NCBI RefSeq assembly: GCF_002196705.1
Contig: NZ_NADJ01000016.1
Span: forward strand, 108,364 to 172,363
Source of the DNA: Desulfosporosinus sp. FKB
GTDB taxonomy: Bacteria; Bacillota; Desulfitobacteriia; Desulfitobacteriales; Desulfitobacteriaceae
Direction: 5' to 3'
Length of the DNA stretch: 64,000 nt
In this document: piece after piece, positions 26,139 to 35,001 of the stretch
How positions within the stretch are numbered: the first letter of the stretch is position 1
How the letters are laid out: each line of letters opens with the position of its first letter
Notes under the pieces: model-generated
Databases searched by the model: none
Told to the model about the DNA's origin: nothing
Seen by the model: only the letters and a program-made list of their open reading frames with translations
Program-made: the position numbers and the translations under genes

Positions 26139-26710
26139 TGTAATCTCCTTAAGTCCTCGGGAGTATTAATATTGCAGAAAATCCTATCCATGTTTCCAAA
26201 TTGGGAAAGTGCCTGTTCGGAAACAACGTTAACAGTACAGTAATGGTAAAAATCAAGAATTTTATACAGACCCTCTTTAATATTCTTCTCTATATAAGGA
26301 ATACACTTTTGGGAATAAAAGGCATGTAAGGGATGCAATCCCCTGAAATCAGGTACAACAACATCAGCACATGATGTACGTTGATAAAGCGTTAGGATAA
26401 GCTCAGAACTTAAAAACGGCATATCACAAGCAACAAAAAATAGTTTATCGTAATTTGCTCTCCTCATGCTACTGTAAAGCCCTCCTATAGGACCCTTATC
26501 AATAATCTCATCTCTAATAACCTGTACATCATACTTAGAAAACAAAGATGGTTCATTACTGCTGATTAACACTTCTGAAAAGACTCGTTGGAGCACTTCA
26601 AGGCTTTTGTCAATAAACAGACGTCCATCAAGTTCCAGAAAAGCCTTATGTCTCCCCATTCTTGAGTTCTTCCCGCCTGCTAGTAGTACACCGGTAGCCT
26701 TAATTTCCAA
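26126..26710 (-). CDS. mobA: Molybdenum cofactor guanylyltransferase MobA, 194 aa
   Basis: The nucleotide-binding signature VLLAGGKNSRMGRHKAFLEL opens the protein, followed by RDEIIDKGPIGGLYSSM and FFVACDMPFLSSELI with the metal-binding Asp. It joins GMP to molybdopterin to make the MGD cofactor of the DMSO-reductase family. I chose the TTG at 26710 with GGAGGG 8 bases upstream; a longer frame upstream runs into the preceding gene and lacks a site. Confidence 0.9.
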   Translation of the reverse strand: MEIKATGVLLAGGKNSRMGRHKAFLELDGRLFIDKSLEVLQRVFSEVLISSNEPSLFSKYDVQVIRDEIIDKGPIGGLYSSMRRANYDKLFFVACDMPFLSSELILTLYQRTSCADVVVPDFRGLHPLHAFYSQKCIPYIEKNIKEGLYKILDFYHYCTVNVVSEQALSQFGNMDRIFCNINTPEDLRRLQWLK

Positions 26711-27289
26711 CTTATCGACCCTCCATTTTTTGTTATGCCTTCCCGAACGGGCATATTGGATATTTACACTCCGGACATTGTAAACATAATCCACCGTGTG
26801 ATAGTTCAACGAGATTCTGTCTGACTAAACGTTCTCCACATAGAATCCGAGGAAGCACGAGATCAAGAATTGAAGCCTTACTATACATCACACACCCTGG
26901 AAGGCCCATGATTGGAATTTCTCCATAATACGCCAAAAGAAACATTGCCCCAGGTAAGACCGGCAGTCCATAGGTTACTATCTCGGCACCAGTTTGCCGT
27001 ATTCCATATGGAGTTACATCATCAGGGTCGACTGACATTCCCCCAGTCACTACAATAGCCTCTGCACCTTTACTAATAAGGCTCTTAATAGTATCTGAGA
27101 TTTTCTCTGAATCATCCGGAACAAAAACTTGTTCTAACACTGAACTGCCTAACGCCTCAAGCTTTTTAGTAACCACCGGCCCAAATTTATCCTCAATTCT
27201 TTTGTAAAACACCTCATTGCCCGTTGTTATCAACCCGACCTTAAACAATTGAAAAGGTAATATTGTCACTAATATATCCTGATGTAATA

Positions 27290-28841
27290 CCGTCTCGGGG
27301 TACCGTCAAGAGTTTTTCGCAAATTCGCTTCCACTTGGTAAGAATACAGGGGTTAATTTCCCGTTGACCCCAGAGTAAGACTTGATATGGGGACGGCGGA
27401 TGCTACCCTTAAATGAGGGATGGGGCTTACCCTAAAGAAATACCTCCTGATAGCCACAGCCCTCGACCCATTGATGTATCCGACGTGGGGACCCATGTCA
27501 AGTCTGCCCCAGAGCGTTCTTTTAAGTTAACCTGCAACAGAATTTGTCGCCTCTTGATTCATTTCATCGAGATGGGTCATGCTCATGTATCGTTTCGTTC
27601 CCCAATCCTTACTGGCTACATGTCGAAGTAGGGCACAGACCAGCATCAGTGCTGAATTACCATCTGGAAAGGTGCCAACTACTCGGGTTCTCCTGCGAAT
27701 TTCCCGATTTAATCGTTCAATGACGTTGTTACTACGCAGCCTGGACCAATGGACATACGGGAAATCCATATAACTTAGAGTTTCATGAATACCTTCTTCA
27801 ACCTTTTTGGCCGCTTCTTTTAGCTTCATTTCCTGAAGTTTGAGTACGACTGCGGCGGCTTTTTCCTTGGCGGCCGTTTTATCTTCCTGGGCATGGATCG
27901 CTTTAAGCATCGCTGATACTTCTTTCATTTTTGAACGAGGAGTGACTGAAAAAATATTTCGGTAAAAATGAACGTAACAGCGTTGGAATTTGGCCTCGGG
28001 AAAGGTTTCGTTAACCGCTTCCAAAAGCCCCAGGCATTTATCTCCGACAACTAATCGGACTCCAGAAAGTCCACGTTCTTTTAAGCTCTTGAGAAACTCT
28101 TGCCAACTGGCTTTGTCTTCTTTCATTCCCTCGGATGCTCCAATGACCTCCCGGTAGCCATCTTCATTCACACCGATAGCTATAAGGACAGCTACATTTT
28201 CGTATTCGCCACCCCAGTTGCGCTTAAGATAAATCCCATCGACATAAACATAGGGATACCTGCCTTGTAAAGGCCGGTTGCGCCATGTCTCAATGTGCCC
28301 ATAGACCTTTTTATTAAGTTGGCTGACCGTCCCGGCAGAGACCTTGGTTCCCCATAGAGCTTCGGTAATATCCTCGACTCTCCGTACGGAGACACCCGCT
28401 AAATACATCTCAATTAAGGCTTCTTCAACAGAACTTTCTCTCCGGCGGTATCGTTCGATGATTGCTGTTTCAAAAGCGACACCTTTAAGTTTGGGTACTT
28501 TCAAAGTGACCTCTCCGGAAGTCGTAGTTAGATTACGCTCATAATGGCCAGATCGATATCCCTTACGATCTTCGGTACGCTCGTATTTACTGGCATTTGT
28601 CAGTTCAGTGGCTTCTTGGTCCAACAGGCTGTTCAGGGTCTCCTCAACGCTGTTGCGTACCAATTCTTTTAATTCCTGCTTTATGGCTCCCTCGTTTAAG
28701 TGTATAATTTTTTCAGACATAGTCGCAGCCCCTTTCTTGGAAGATTGGTGTGGTAACTTTATCTTTCCAAGTGGTTGCTTCTATGTCCTTCTTTTAGGAC
28801 AAATTATATTTGCGAAACTTATGATACCTTATCCGTCTCGG
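27290..28841. mobile_element. IS256-family insertion sequence with 9-bp target site duplication
   Basis: The element spans 27299-28832 (1534 bases) between two copies of CCGTCTCGG (27290-27298 and 28833-28841). Its ends form an imperfect inverted repeat sharing TTTCGCAAAT about 15-25 bases in. It carries one transposase gene (27527-28720). IS256 elements make 8-9 bp duplications, so the length fits. It interrupts the MoeA-like gene. Confidence 0.93.
27527..28720 (-). CDS. IS256-family (mutator-type) transposase, 397 aa
   Basis: The protein has the IS256 order of motifs: a conserved N-terminus with RKGYRSGHYERNL, TLKVPKLKG, then the catalytic Asp in YVDGIYLKRNWGG, the second Asp in LVVGDKCLGL, a Cys/His-containing KFQRCYVHFYRNI, and the catalytic Glu in NNVIERLNREIRRRTRVVG. 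It appears complete and may be active. It is the only gene of the element at 27299-28832. Confidence 0.95.
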   Translation of the reverse strand: MSEKIIHLNEGAIKQELKELVRNSVEETLNSLLDQEATELTNASKYERTEDRKGYRSGHYERNLTTTSGEVTLKVPKLKGVAFETAIIERYRRRESSVEEALIEMYLAGVSVRRVEDITEALWGTKVSAGTVSQLNKKVYGHIETWRNRPLQGRYPYVYVDGIYLKRNWGGEYENVAVLIAIGVNEDGYREVIGASEGMKEDKASWQEFLKSLKERGLSGVRLVVGDKCLGLLEAVNETFPEAKFQRCYVHFYRNIFSVTPRSKMKEVSAMLKAIHAQEDKTAAKEKAAAVVLKLQEMKLKEAAKKVEEGIHETLSYMDFPYVHWSRLRSNNVIERLNREIRRRTRVVGTFPDGNSALMLVCALLRHVASKDWGTKRYMSMTHLDEMNQEATNSVAG

Positions 28842-29338
28842 CTTCAATTATTTTGTCTTCCTCAATGACTAAGGGAACCACTCTTGTTCCTGCAACTACA
28901 TCCCCTTCATTGACCAAGGTATTATTATGCCTCGATGCAAAGATGATCTGATCAATTGAATTCAATGAATATAGCAAGTCTTTGTTGATTTTAAGCAATC
29001 CTCGTTCTTTGGAAATAAGATTGACTTTTCCTTCAGAAGGTTCAGTTAGCGTCAAATTTCCCCCACAGGCTGCGCCAGCAAGCCGTAAGGCTGCTTCATT
29101 TTCATGGATGGTCCCCTTTGTTATTTCCCAAACATAAATATGCTCTTTTCTCATGCTGAGAAGAACCTCTACGTCCTCTGGGCGTATTATATGCCCTTTT
29201 TTAAAAAGCGGCTCCTTTGAATTTGCCGGGAATAATTTTTGTGAGATCATGGCAAAGCGCACTGCCTACGGCTTCTGACACATGAATCATTTTCATAAAT
29301 CTTACCTCCATTTTTTACATTTATTCGTAAACAAATCA

Positions 29339-29374
29339 TAAAAAAATCCTTGTTTGGAATATGTCAAACAAGGA
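29339..29374 (-). terminator. Intrinsic terminator of the Moco riboswitch
   Basis: A 10-bp perfect stem (TCCTTGTTTG and CAAACAAGGA, 8-base loop) is followed on the minus strand by seven T. It lies 10 bases after the aptamer and about 45 bases before the MoeA-like gene start, as expected for a transcriptional OFF switch. Confidence 0.9.
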
Positions 29375-29384
29375 CTGTGTAAAC

Positions 29385-29498
29385 ACAACCCGAATTCTCC
29401 TTTCCAAAAACGCGGAGGCACGGTTGTTTCCTTCCGTACCCGAAACGGCCAAATTACCCTGCTTTTATCAGTTTAGGTAAAGAGGCTCGGAGATTCTC
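29385..29498 (-). promoter_or_regulatory. Moco riboswitch aptamer upstream of the MoeA-like gene
   Basis: The minus-strand leader contains, in order, GAGCCTCTTTACCT, ACTGATA, TTTGGCCGT, GGGTACGGAAGGAAAC, CCGTGCCTCCGCG and TTTTTGGAAAGG. From memory the same words occur in the same order in the E. coli moaA Moco leader (AGCCTCTGCACCT, ACTGATA, TTTGGCCGT, GGGCGAAGGAAG, CTTCGCCTCCCG, TCTGGAAAGG). The terminator at 29339-29374 follows at once, and the gene behind is a molybdopterin-binding protein. High cofactor should stop transcription of the operon. Confidence 0.88.
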
Positions 29499-29723
29499 TA
29501 TAACTTTTGCGAAAAAATTGACTTCGAATTATCATATGCTTATTAAGGTATCTTGTCTGTTATCTTGTTTATGAGTCTACTTCATTTTCATTGTCCTCAT
29601 AAAGTCTTTATACCCTCCTGCCCCTAAAGAATAACGACTATAAATTCAATTATAAGAAATGATATGAAAAATGAAATCTAGGATAAATGCTAGTACCTGT
29701 AAGGGAAAACCCTAATAGTAATA

Positions 29724-31384
29724 TTGAAGTTTCGCACCCAATGAAAACGGCTTATAATCCTATCAAATAAAGGATAAAAGATAAGCAAAATCCGCATGAA
29801 CACTGGGTTTTTGGTATAATTAAGTGTCCAGCCAAATCAACCAAAAACGAGGTGTTATCATGCGGAAATCTGTCAAAGAAATTGAAGATGTCCTCCAAAG
29901 TCATGGTTATTCGATTGACACTATTATATTGAATGTCATGAAAACGTTCAAGCTTAAAACACTATGTTGTAAAGTAGGTTTTCAAAAACAGGATGGCTAT
30001 AGCGCTTCTGAAATTATCACAATCATGGTCATGCTCCCTCTTATGTTAATTGAAAGTGTTAACGCTTTGTACAAAAGTGAGTTTCAAAAGATTACCGCTA
30101 TGAAAAAAGATGCTCTTTATCGCTTGAAAAACAATGAGAAATTGCCGTGGAGGGCTTTACTACTGGTAATAACAAAACAGTTTCAACATTTGGTAAATCC
30201 TAACAACGAAATCGCAGACAAATCTGCCTTCATTTTGGACGATACAACTCACGCTAAGACAGGGCGCAGAATTGAAAAGATCTCCAGGGTATTTGACCAT
30301 GTCGCAGGAAGAAAAGGCATGAAACTTGGTTATAAAAATTTAACCCTTGGTTTCTATGACGGAAAAAGTTTCAATCCTTTGGATTTCACTCTCCAGGCAG
30401 AAAAGCCGTTAAAGAAGGCCCGACACCGCAAGGAACAGTACAAAAAATTGCGAAATCCCAAATCTTCTGGAGCCAAACGTATCCGTGAGTGTCACGTTAG
30501 CAAAATTACCAATGGTCTTAACCTGCTAAAGCGAGCCGTCAAAAAGGGATTTCGTGCGAACTATGTGCTTGTCGACAGTTGGTTCAGCAGCCATGAGTTT
30601 ATCGAAACGGTCCGGGGCTTAGGTAAAAAGCCTATGCACCTGATCTGTGGGGTGCGACAAGATCCAAGGAACTATACTTACAATGGGCAATCTCTTAACG
30701 CCCGTGAATTGCATAAAGTTTTGAAAACTAAAGGAGACGAAAAACGTTGCCGTAAACGGAATAGCCGTTATTTTGAAGTCATCGTTGATTACGAAGGGAT
30801 CGGTAAAGTCAAACTCTACTACTGTCGTTTTCCCTATCAAAAGAAGTGGCGATTGTTTCTGTCAACAGATATCTCCCTTGGATTCCTAAGCATGATGGAG
30901 ATTTACAGCGCCCGTTGGAGTATCGAAGTATTTTTCAAGGAAACCAAACAGTACCTAAAGTTAGGGACTTGTCAATCTCGGGATTTTGATGCTCAGATTG
31001 CCCATGTAACAACGTGTTATATAATCTATACCTTGCTGGCCTATTTTAGGCGAGTAAACGCTTATGAATCATTAGATGGATTATTTGCAGCAATCAAAGA
31101 TGACCTCATTGAGAAGAATCTAGCCGAGCGACTCTGGGAATTGTTCGATGAATTGTTGCAAGTGGTGATCACAGGTATCTCCAAGTCTGGTATTGTGGAC
31201 ATTTTGGAATTTAAGAATTCCGCTGAATATCTGTACCTAAAAGAGCTTTTCGAGAATTCTTTTTTAAATAATCAGCTTAAGAACCTTGAAAAAGCCAGTT
31301 AAACATTAAAATCGAGTGAAATACCCTTTTCTAAAGGCTAACTAGAAAGTGAATCAAATGTATTTCAGGGGTGCGAAACTTCAG
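29724..31384. mobile_element. IS4-family insertion sequence, intact-looking
   Basis: The ends form an inverted repeat sharing TGAAGTTTCGCACCC. The element (about 1661 bases) is flanked by AGTAATA at 29717-29723 and 31385-31391, a possible 7-bp target duplication, shorter than the 10-13 bp usual for IS4 elements. It carries one transposase gene. It sits between the second tatA and the Moco riboswitch and may have separated the riboswitch-controlled operon from its promoter. Confidence 0.85.
29860..31302 (+). CDS. IS4-family DDE transposase, 480 aa
   Basis: The DDE domain shows Asp in FILDDTTHAKTGRR, Asp in NYVLVDSWFSSHEF, and the IS4 signature YSARWSIEVFFKETK with Y-x2-R-x3-E-x6-K spacing exact. 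I start at the ATG at 29860 behind GAGGTG. The frame is intact, so the element could be active. Confidence 0.93.
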   Translation: MRKSVKEIEDVLQSHGYSIDTIILNVMKTFKLKTLCCKVGFQKQDGYSASEIITIMVMLPLMLIESVNALYKSEFQKITAMKKDALYRLKNNEKLPWRALLLVITKQFQHLVNPNNEIADKSAFILDDTTHAKTGRRIEKISRVFDHVAGRKGMKLGYKNLTLGFYDGKSFNPLDFTLQAEKPLKKARHRKEQYKKLRNPKSSGAKRIRECHVSKITNGLNLLKRAVKKGFRANYVLVDSWFSSHEFIETVRGLGKKPMHLICGVRQDPRNYTYNGQSLNARELHKVLKTKGDEKRCRKRNSRYFEVIVDYEGIGKVKLYYCRFPYQKKWRLFLSTDISLGFLSMMEIYSARWSIEVFFKETKQYLKLGTCQSRDFDAQIAHVTTCYIIYTLLAYFRRVNAYESLDGLFAAIKDDLIEKNLAERLWELFDELLQVVITGISKSGIVDILEFKNSAEYLYLKELFENSFLNNQLKNLEKAS

Positions 31385-31404
31385 AGTAATAAATACTACT
31401 ACAA

Positions 31405-31449
31405 TCAAAAAGCGTCCTCCTTTCACAATCAAAGTGGAGTGAGGACGTT
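31405..31449 (-). terminator. Terminator of the second tatA gene
   Basis: AGCGTCCTC (31411-31419) pairs with GAGGACGTT (31441-31449) on the minus strand, with a shorter inner stem, and runs into a T-rich tract. It matches the terminator of copy A. Confidence 0.75.
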
Positions 31450-31480
31450 TGTGTTTTTTATTGTGGTGATCTTTTAATGA

Positions 31481-31693
31481 TTACCCTTCTTCACTATCTT
31501 TAGCGATATCTTTCTGGGTGCTTATAGATTCAACTATTTTAATAGGTTCTTGAGAGGCCGTTTTAAACTCGTTGATTCCTCTGCCTAAAGATTTGCCTAA
31601 CTCCGGCAACTTGCCTGGACCAAAGATGATTAGAGCGACAACAAGAACAACAATCAATTCGGTTGGAGCTAGAAAACCGAAAGAAATTAACAC
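31481..31693 (-). CDS. tatA: TatA, second copy, 70 aa
   Basis: The sequence is nearly the same as the first TatA ([39 protein letters not shown]), with a shorter tail. The first copy starts with ATG; here the same place reads GTG, with GGAGGCGGGAG just upstream, so I use GTG. An earlier in-frame ATG at 31729 has no ribosome site. A duplicate TatA may serve a substrate-specific Tat system or dosage. Confidence 0.9.
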   Translation of the reverse strand: MLISFGFLAPTELIVVLVVALIIFGPGKLPELGKSLGRGINEFKTASQEPIKIVESISTQKDIAKDSEEG

Positions 31694-31880
31694 ATCTCCC
31701 GCCTCCGTTTCTATAGATGTATTAAGCATAAACGAAATAAACCTTCTTTGCTATACGTGAAAACCCTGACATTTATCTGTTTAATATCCATGAAAATTCC
31801 CGACACCGAGAATCTAAGCGAAGCTAAAAAATAATCATAGGATACCTCTTGTTTTTAAAAAATAAAGTGATAAAATTATT

Positions 31881-31900
31881 ATATTAGAATTTACTAATAT
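31881..31900. promoter_or_regulatory. Palindrome upstream of the AhpD-like gene
   Basis: ATATTAG and CTAATAT form a perfect 7-bp inverted repeat around six bases. It lies 78 bases before the start at 31978, in an AT-rich promoter-like region, and could bind an ArsR-type dimer. The rest of 31694-31977 shows no gene. Confidence 0.45.
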
Positions 31901-31977
31901 GATAATAAGGCAAATGCCATGTAGTTCTTCACAAATACTCTAAATTTATGGCATTAAAAAAAGAGGAGGCAAAACTC

Positions 31978-32355
31978 ATGTCAACAGTAAAGCTTATCCA
32001 AGATCAAGAGGCATCCCCAGAAGTAAAACAAGTGTTTGCGAATCTTGAGAAAGAAAAAGGGATGGTTCCTACGACGTTTCGCGCTTTAGCCAATTTTCCC
32101 GATTACATGAAAGCGACGCTCATGAAAATGAAAACAGCAATGGCTCCCGGGAAAATCGACGCTAAAACAAAAATGCTGATTGCCTTAACTACATCCATCA
32201 ACAACGGCTCAGATATGTGCATTGCCAACTTCAGCAAACAGCTCAAAAACATGGGGGTTACCGATGAAGAACTCTTAGAAGTTATCGCGGTCATTGACAG
32301 TGCAACCGGCATGAACCGAGTTAATACTGGGCTGCGCATCTTCCCTCAAGAATAA
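31978..32355 (+). CDS. Carboxymuconolactone decarboxylase/AhpD-like protein, 125 aa
   Basis: The helical core has DAKTKMLIALTTSINNGSDMCIANFSKQLKNMGVTDEEL in sequence; this is the CMD signature, but only one Cys remains where AhpD has CxxC, and the His of the proton relay is not seen. I start at ATG 31978 behind AGGAGG. It is first in a plus-strand run with a DGC protein, an MFS exporter, an ArsR-type gene and a CDF exporter. A redox or detoxification role is inferred from family and context. Confidence 0.75.
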   Translation: MSTVKLIQDQEASPEVKQVFANLEKEKGMVPTTFRALANFPDYMKATLMKMKTAMAPGKIDAKTKMLIALTTSINNGSDMCIANFSKQLKNMGVTDEELLEVIAVIDSATGMNRVNTGLRIFPQE

Positions 32356-32373
32356 AACCTTCCGACCCAACCC

Positions 32374-32403
32374 AGGAATGATCGACATTTTCCGATCATT
32401 CCT
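32374..32403 (+). terminator. Hairpin after the AhpD-like gene
   Basis: AGGAATGATCG (32374-32384) and CGATCATTCCT (32393-32403) pair perfectly around eight bases. There is no T-run, so it may be a weak terminator or mRNA-stabilising stem before the DGC gene. Confidence 0.6.
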
Positions 32404-32454
32404 CGGTAAACTACAGTCTTGTAAACCATAAAAATTTAAAGAGGTGTATTTAAA

Positions 32455-33015
32455 ATGTCAGACAATAATGTACGATGCTCCTGTCAAAGTGGAGAACCTC
32501 TCCAAGATAACTTAGTGAAAAATCTCCCGAATACGAACACAAACGTTTCTGACTCCTCCGGCTCACCTAAGCCTGAGGGAGACAAAGACACGAATTGGTA
32601 CCTTCCCTATATGAATGCCATTACAGAAGGAAAAGAAGTTGAAGAGAAAAAGAGCCCTGTTGCCCTGTTTTATTGCGCGGGGGCCTCAAATGTTGGGCAA
32701 TCCACCGTCACAGGCTGTGTGGAAACAGCTGATATCTTGGGCTATAACCGTGTCGCACTCCTTTGCCTAGCCAGCATATCCGCCGGCTTGAAAAATATGA
32801 TGAATGGTGCTAAAAACGCTCGAGGAATTGTCGCCGTAGATGGATGTCCGATGTCCTGTGCTAAAAGAACCTTAGAAAAGGCTGAGCTCAAGGTTGATCA
32901 GCATCTTATTGTCAGTAAAGATTTGAATGTTCCTAAAAATTTCCGGCTCAGCGATTCGAGCGCAATTAAACAAGTAACGAATGCTGTGGTCCAAGCCGTT
33001 CTAAGCATTGACTAA
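32455..33015 (+). CDS. DGC-domain (putative zinc-binding) protein, 186 aa
   Basis: An N-terminal tail of about 65 residues with CSC precedes a DGC domain: LFYCAGASNVGQSTVTGC, then IVAVDGCPMSCAKRTLEKA with the Asp-Gly-Cys motif and CxxxC. The domain (PF08859) has four conserved Cys and is thought to bind zinc; its function is unknown. It overlaps the upstream region of the MFS gene by design: the MFS ribosome site begins at its stop codon. It is one of five DGC proteins in the window. Confidence 0.85.
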   Translation: MSDNNVRCSCQSGEPLQDNLVKNLPNTNTNVSDSSGSPKPEGDKDTNWYLPYMNAITEGKEVEEKKSPVALFYCAGASNVGQSTVTGCVETADILGYNRVALLCLASISAGLKNMMNGAKNARGIVAVDGCPMSCAKRTLEKAELKVDQHLIVSKDLNVPKNFRLSDSSAIKQVTNAVVQAVLSID

Positions 33016-33028
33016 GGAGGTTAGGGCT

Positions 33029-34450
33029 ATGTCTTCTTCTGTATCTCCCTTACCGGCAGCTAAACAAAAACGTTCCTATGTATTAGCCTGTGTTGCCACA
33101 GGCGCCTTTCTATCAACCTTTGACGGTGGAGTCGTAAACGTCGGACTCCCACGTATGGCTGCGGAATTCAAAGTCAGTTTGTCCATGATCCAGTGGGTAC
33201 CCTCTGTTTACCTCCTAACCATGTCAGCGTTACTTCTAATCTTTGGGACTTTAGCCGATATGTTCGGCCGGAAGAGAATTTATAACGGCGGGTTTGCGTT
33301 AGTTGGCATTTTTTCGCTTCTCTGCATAATCAGCAATAATGTCTATCTCTTGATCTTTACCCGAGTCTTGCAAGGGGTCGGGGGAGCCATGATCATGGCT
33401 AACGGCTTAGCAATCGCCACGGAAAATTATCCCCCTGAACAACGCGGGAAAAACATTGGTTTCCTTGGCTCAGTAGCAGCTATAGGGAGCTTAGCCGGGC
33501 CTTCGCTCGGCGGCATTGTGATCGGACTTTGGGGATGGCGAATGATTTTTGTGCTTATCGCTATGGTTGCAGCCACTGGTTTCTTAGCCTCGCATTTTAT
33601 TATCCCGGCAGATCATGGTAAAACCCGCAATAGTAAAAAGTTTGACACTTGGGGAGCTGTGTACGTCATCATTGGGATGGTTAGCTTCATCTACAGTGTT
33701 TCTAATCTCAATGATTTTGGTTGGTTCTCTACACCAATTCTGACGAGCAGTACAATCTTTCTCCTCAGTCTGATCGCTGTCTATTTTCAGGAAAGAAAAG
33801 CACTCAACCCCATTTTGGATTTCGAGCTCTTTAAAATGCGCATTTTCTGGACATCTATCGTAGCTGCACTAATCTCCTTTATTACCATGTATTCCAGTAC
33901 GGTACTCCTTCCTTTTTATTACCAAAAGGTCTTAGGATACACGCCGCAGCTGGCAGGACTGTTTATGATGGCCTTTCCCCTTGGCATGGCGATTATGGCG
34001 ACCTTCGCCGGACGGCTCTCTGACAAAATCGGCTATTCGTTTTTAACCAGCAGCGGCATGATTCTTAATGCCTTCGCTTTGGTCCTCTTGGCCAATGTCG
34101 GCGAAAAAACTCCAGTTATTCAAGTTATCCTCGCTGTCTTTGGCATGGGAGCCTCCTTGGGTCTTTTTCAAGCCCCCAACAATTCCTGCATTATGGGTGC
34201 AGTACCCAAGAATAAATTGGGCGTAGCCTCAGGCATCAGCCAATTAGTCAAAAACTTAGGGATGGTCTTAGGGATCACTCTTTCGGTCGCGATTTTTCAG
34301 TATGGTATGAACTCCAGAACTTCCCTTCCTTATGTCGCCGCTTTTTTACCCAGCTCTGCGATCGTTTACTATATAGCTGCTGGGTTAAGTATTATCGGTT
34401 CCCTGTTCTCTCTCAATCGCGGTGACAAAAGAATTCCTAAGAATCAATGA
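33029..34450 (+). CDS. MFS drug/metabolite exporter, DHA2 (14-helix) type, 473 aa
   Basis: About 14 hydrophobic segments are present, with MFS motif A in GTLADMFGRKRIY, motif B region FTRVLQGVGGAMIMANG, and motif C-like GPSLGGIVIGLWGWRMIF, all typical of EmrB/QacA-type exporters. I start at the ATG 33029, behind AAGGAGGTTAGG. It follows the DGC gene by 13 bases. The substrate is unknown; an arsenical, thiol conjugate or metal complex is possible from context. Confidence 0.9.
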   Translation: MSSSVSPLPAAKQKRSYVLACVATGAFLSTFDGGVVNVGLPRMAAEFKVSLSMIQWVPSVYLLTMSALLLIFGTLADMFGRKRIYNGGFALVGIFSLLCIISNNVYLLIFTRVLQGVGGAMIMANGLAIATENYPPEQRGKNIGFLGSVAAIGSLAGPSLGGIVIGLWGWRMIFVLIAMVAATGFLASHFIIPADHGKTRNSKKFDTWGAVYVIIGMVSFIYSVSNLNDFGWFSTPILTSSTIFLLSLIAVYFQERKALNPILDFELFKMRIFWTSIVAALISFITMYSSTVLLPFYYQKVLGYTPQLAGLFMMAFPLGMAIMATFAGRLSDKIGYSFLTSSGMILNAFALVLLANVGEKTPVIQVILAVFGMGASLGLFQAPNNSCIMGAVPKNKLGVASGISQLVKNLGMVLGITLSVAIFQYGMNSRTSLPYVAAFLPSSAIVYYIAAGLSIIGSLFSLNRGDKRIPKNQ

Positions 34451-34519
34451 TACCTTATCAATAATCTGCGCATAGTGTTCACAATTTGAAACGCAAAATG
34501 TCTGAGACGAGGAGTCATT

Positions 34520-34878
34520 TTGAACTATCTTGGTCATCACCACTTCTGCCATACAGATTGCCAAACTCCGCAACGTTTAAATGAGCTTGTACACTCTGTC
34601 GAACAGATTAAGCGAGTGACTCCTCTTTTCAACGCTCTTGCTGATAAAACACGCGTTAAGATTATTTATGCCCTGCTTCTGAAACCAGATCTTTGCGTCT
34701 ATGAGATTGCTCAGCTTACAGATTTGACCATCTCTGCGGCTTCCCATCATTTGCGGCTGCTAAAGTCAATGGGTCTCGCAAAGAAGGAAAGCTTGTTCGT
34801 TATAACCTTTACGACAAACACGTCAAGATCATCTTAGAGAAAGCGCTCGACCATAGCAACCACCTTCCTACGTTTTAG
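34520..34878 (+). pseudogene. ArsR/ZntR-type regulator with a one-base frameshift
   Basis: A TTG start behind GAGGAG opens a metal-sensor ArsR protein: HHHFCHTDC N-terminus, NALADKTRVKIIYALLLKPDLCVYEIAQL and AASHHLRLLKSMGLA. At about 34783 one base is missing. The next frame continues perfectly as KEGKLVRYNLYDKHVKIILEKA and ends DHSNHLPTF at 34878. This C-terminal helix with DxHxx...H matches the CzrA/SmtB zinc site. The neighbour is a CDF exporter it would control. It is either truly broken or a sequencing error. Confidence 0.85.
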
Positions 34879-35001
34879 GTGTTATATTTTTTTACTTCAC
34901 ATTCAAACGTATGTTTTAATATTCATATAACCTAAACATATTTATAAAACAAGAAACAATAAAACTAAAAATTTGATATTTATAGAGGGAGGGAAAATTG
35001 A

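Larger units (their letters stand above)
26733..29296 (-). pseudogene. MoeA-like molybdopterin-binding protein, broken by a frameshift and an IS256-family insertion
   Basis: The true start is the ATG at 29296 (GGAGG site 8 bases upstream), which reads MKMIHVSEAVGSALCHDL and IIPGKFKG. A run of 5 T and 6 A on the minus strand (29197-29207) then shifts frame to FKKGHIIRPEDVEVLL, RKEHIYVWE. At residues EAET the gene is cut by an insertion element (27299-28832). Removing it and one copy of the 9-bp target repeat restores the frame as EAETVLHQDILVTILPFQ, then KVGLITTGNEVFYKRIED, VTGGMSVDPDDVTP and GLPGCVMYSKASILDLVLPR, a MoaB/MoeA-type domain. The C-terminus ends CPECKYPICPFGKA. The intact family member has about 340 residues. 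The gene follows a Moco riboswitch and was the first gene of the Moco operon. Loss may also reduce expression of mobA, the polyferredoxin and moeA. Confidence 0.9.
31405..31820. repeat. tatA segmental duplication, copy B
   Basis: This is the second copy of the tatA segment at 23283-23712, in the same orientation. The two copies bracket the Moco module and both insertion sequences, so recombination between them could delete about 8.1 kb. Confidence 0.85.
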
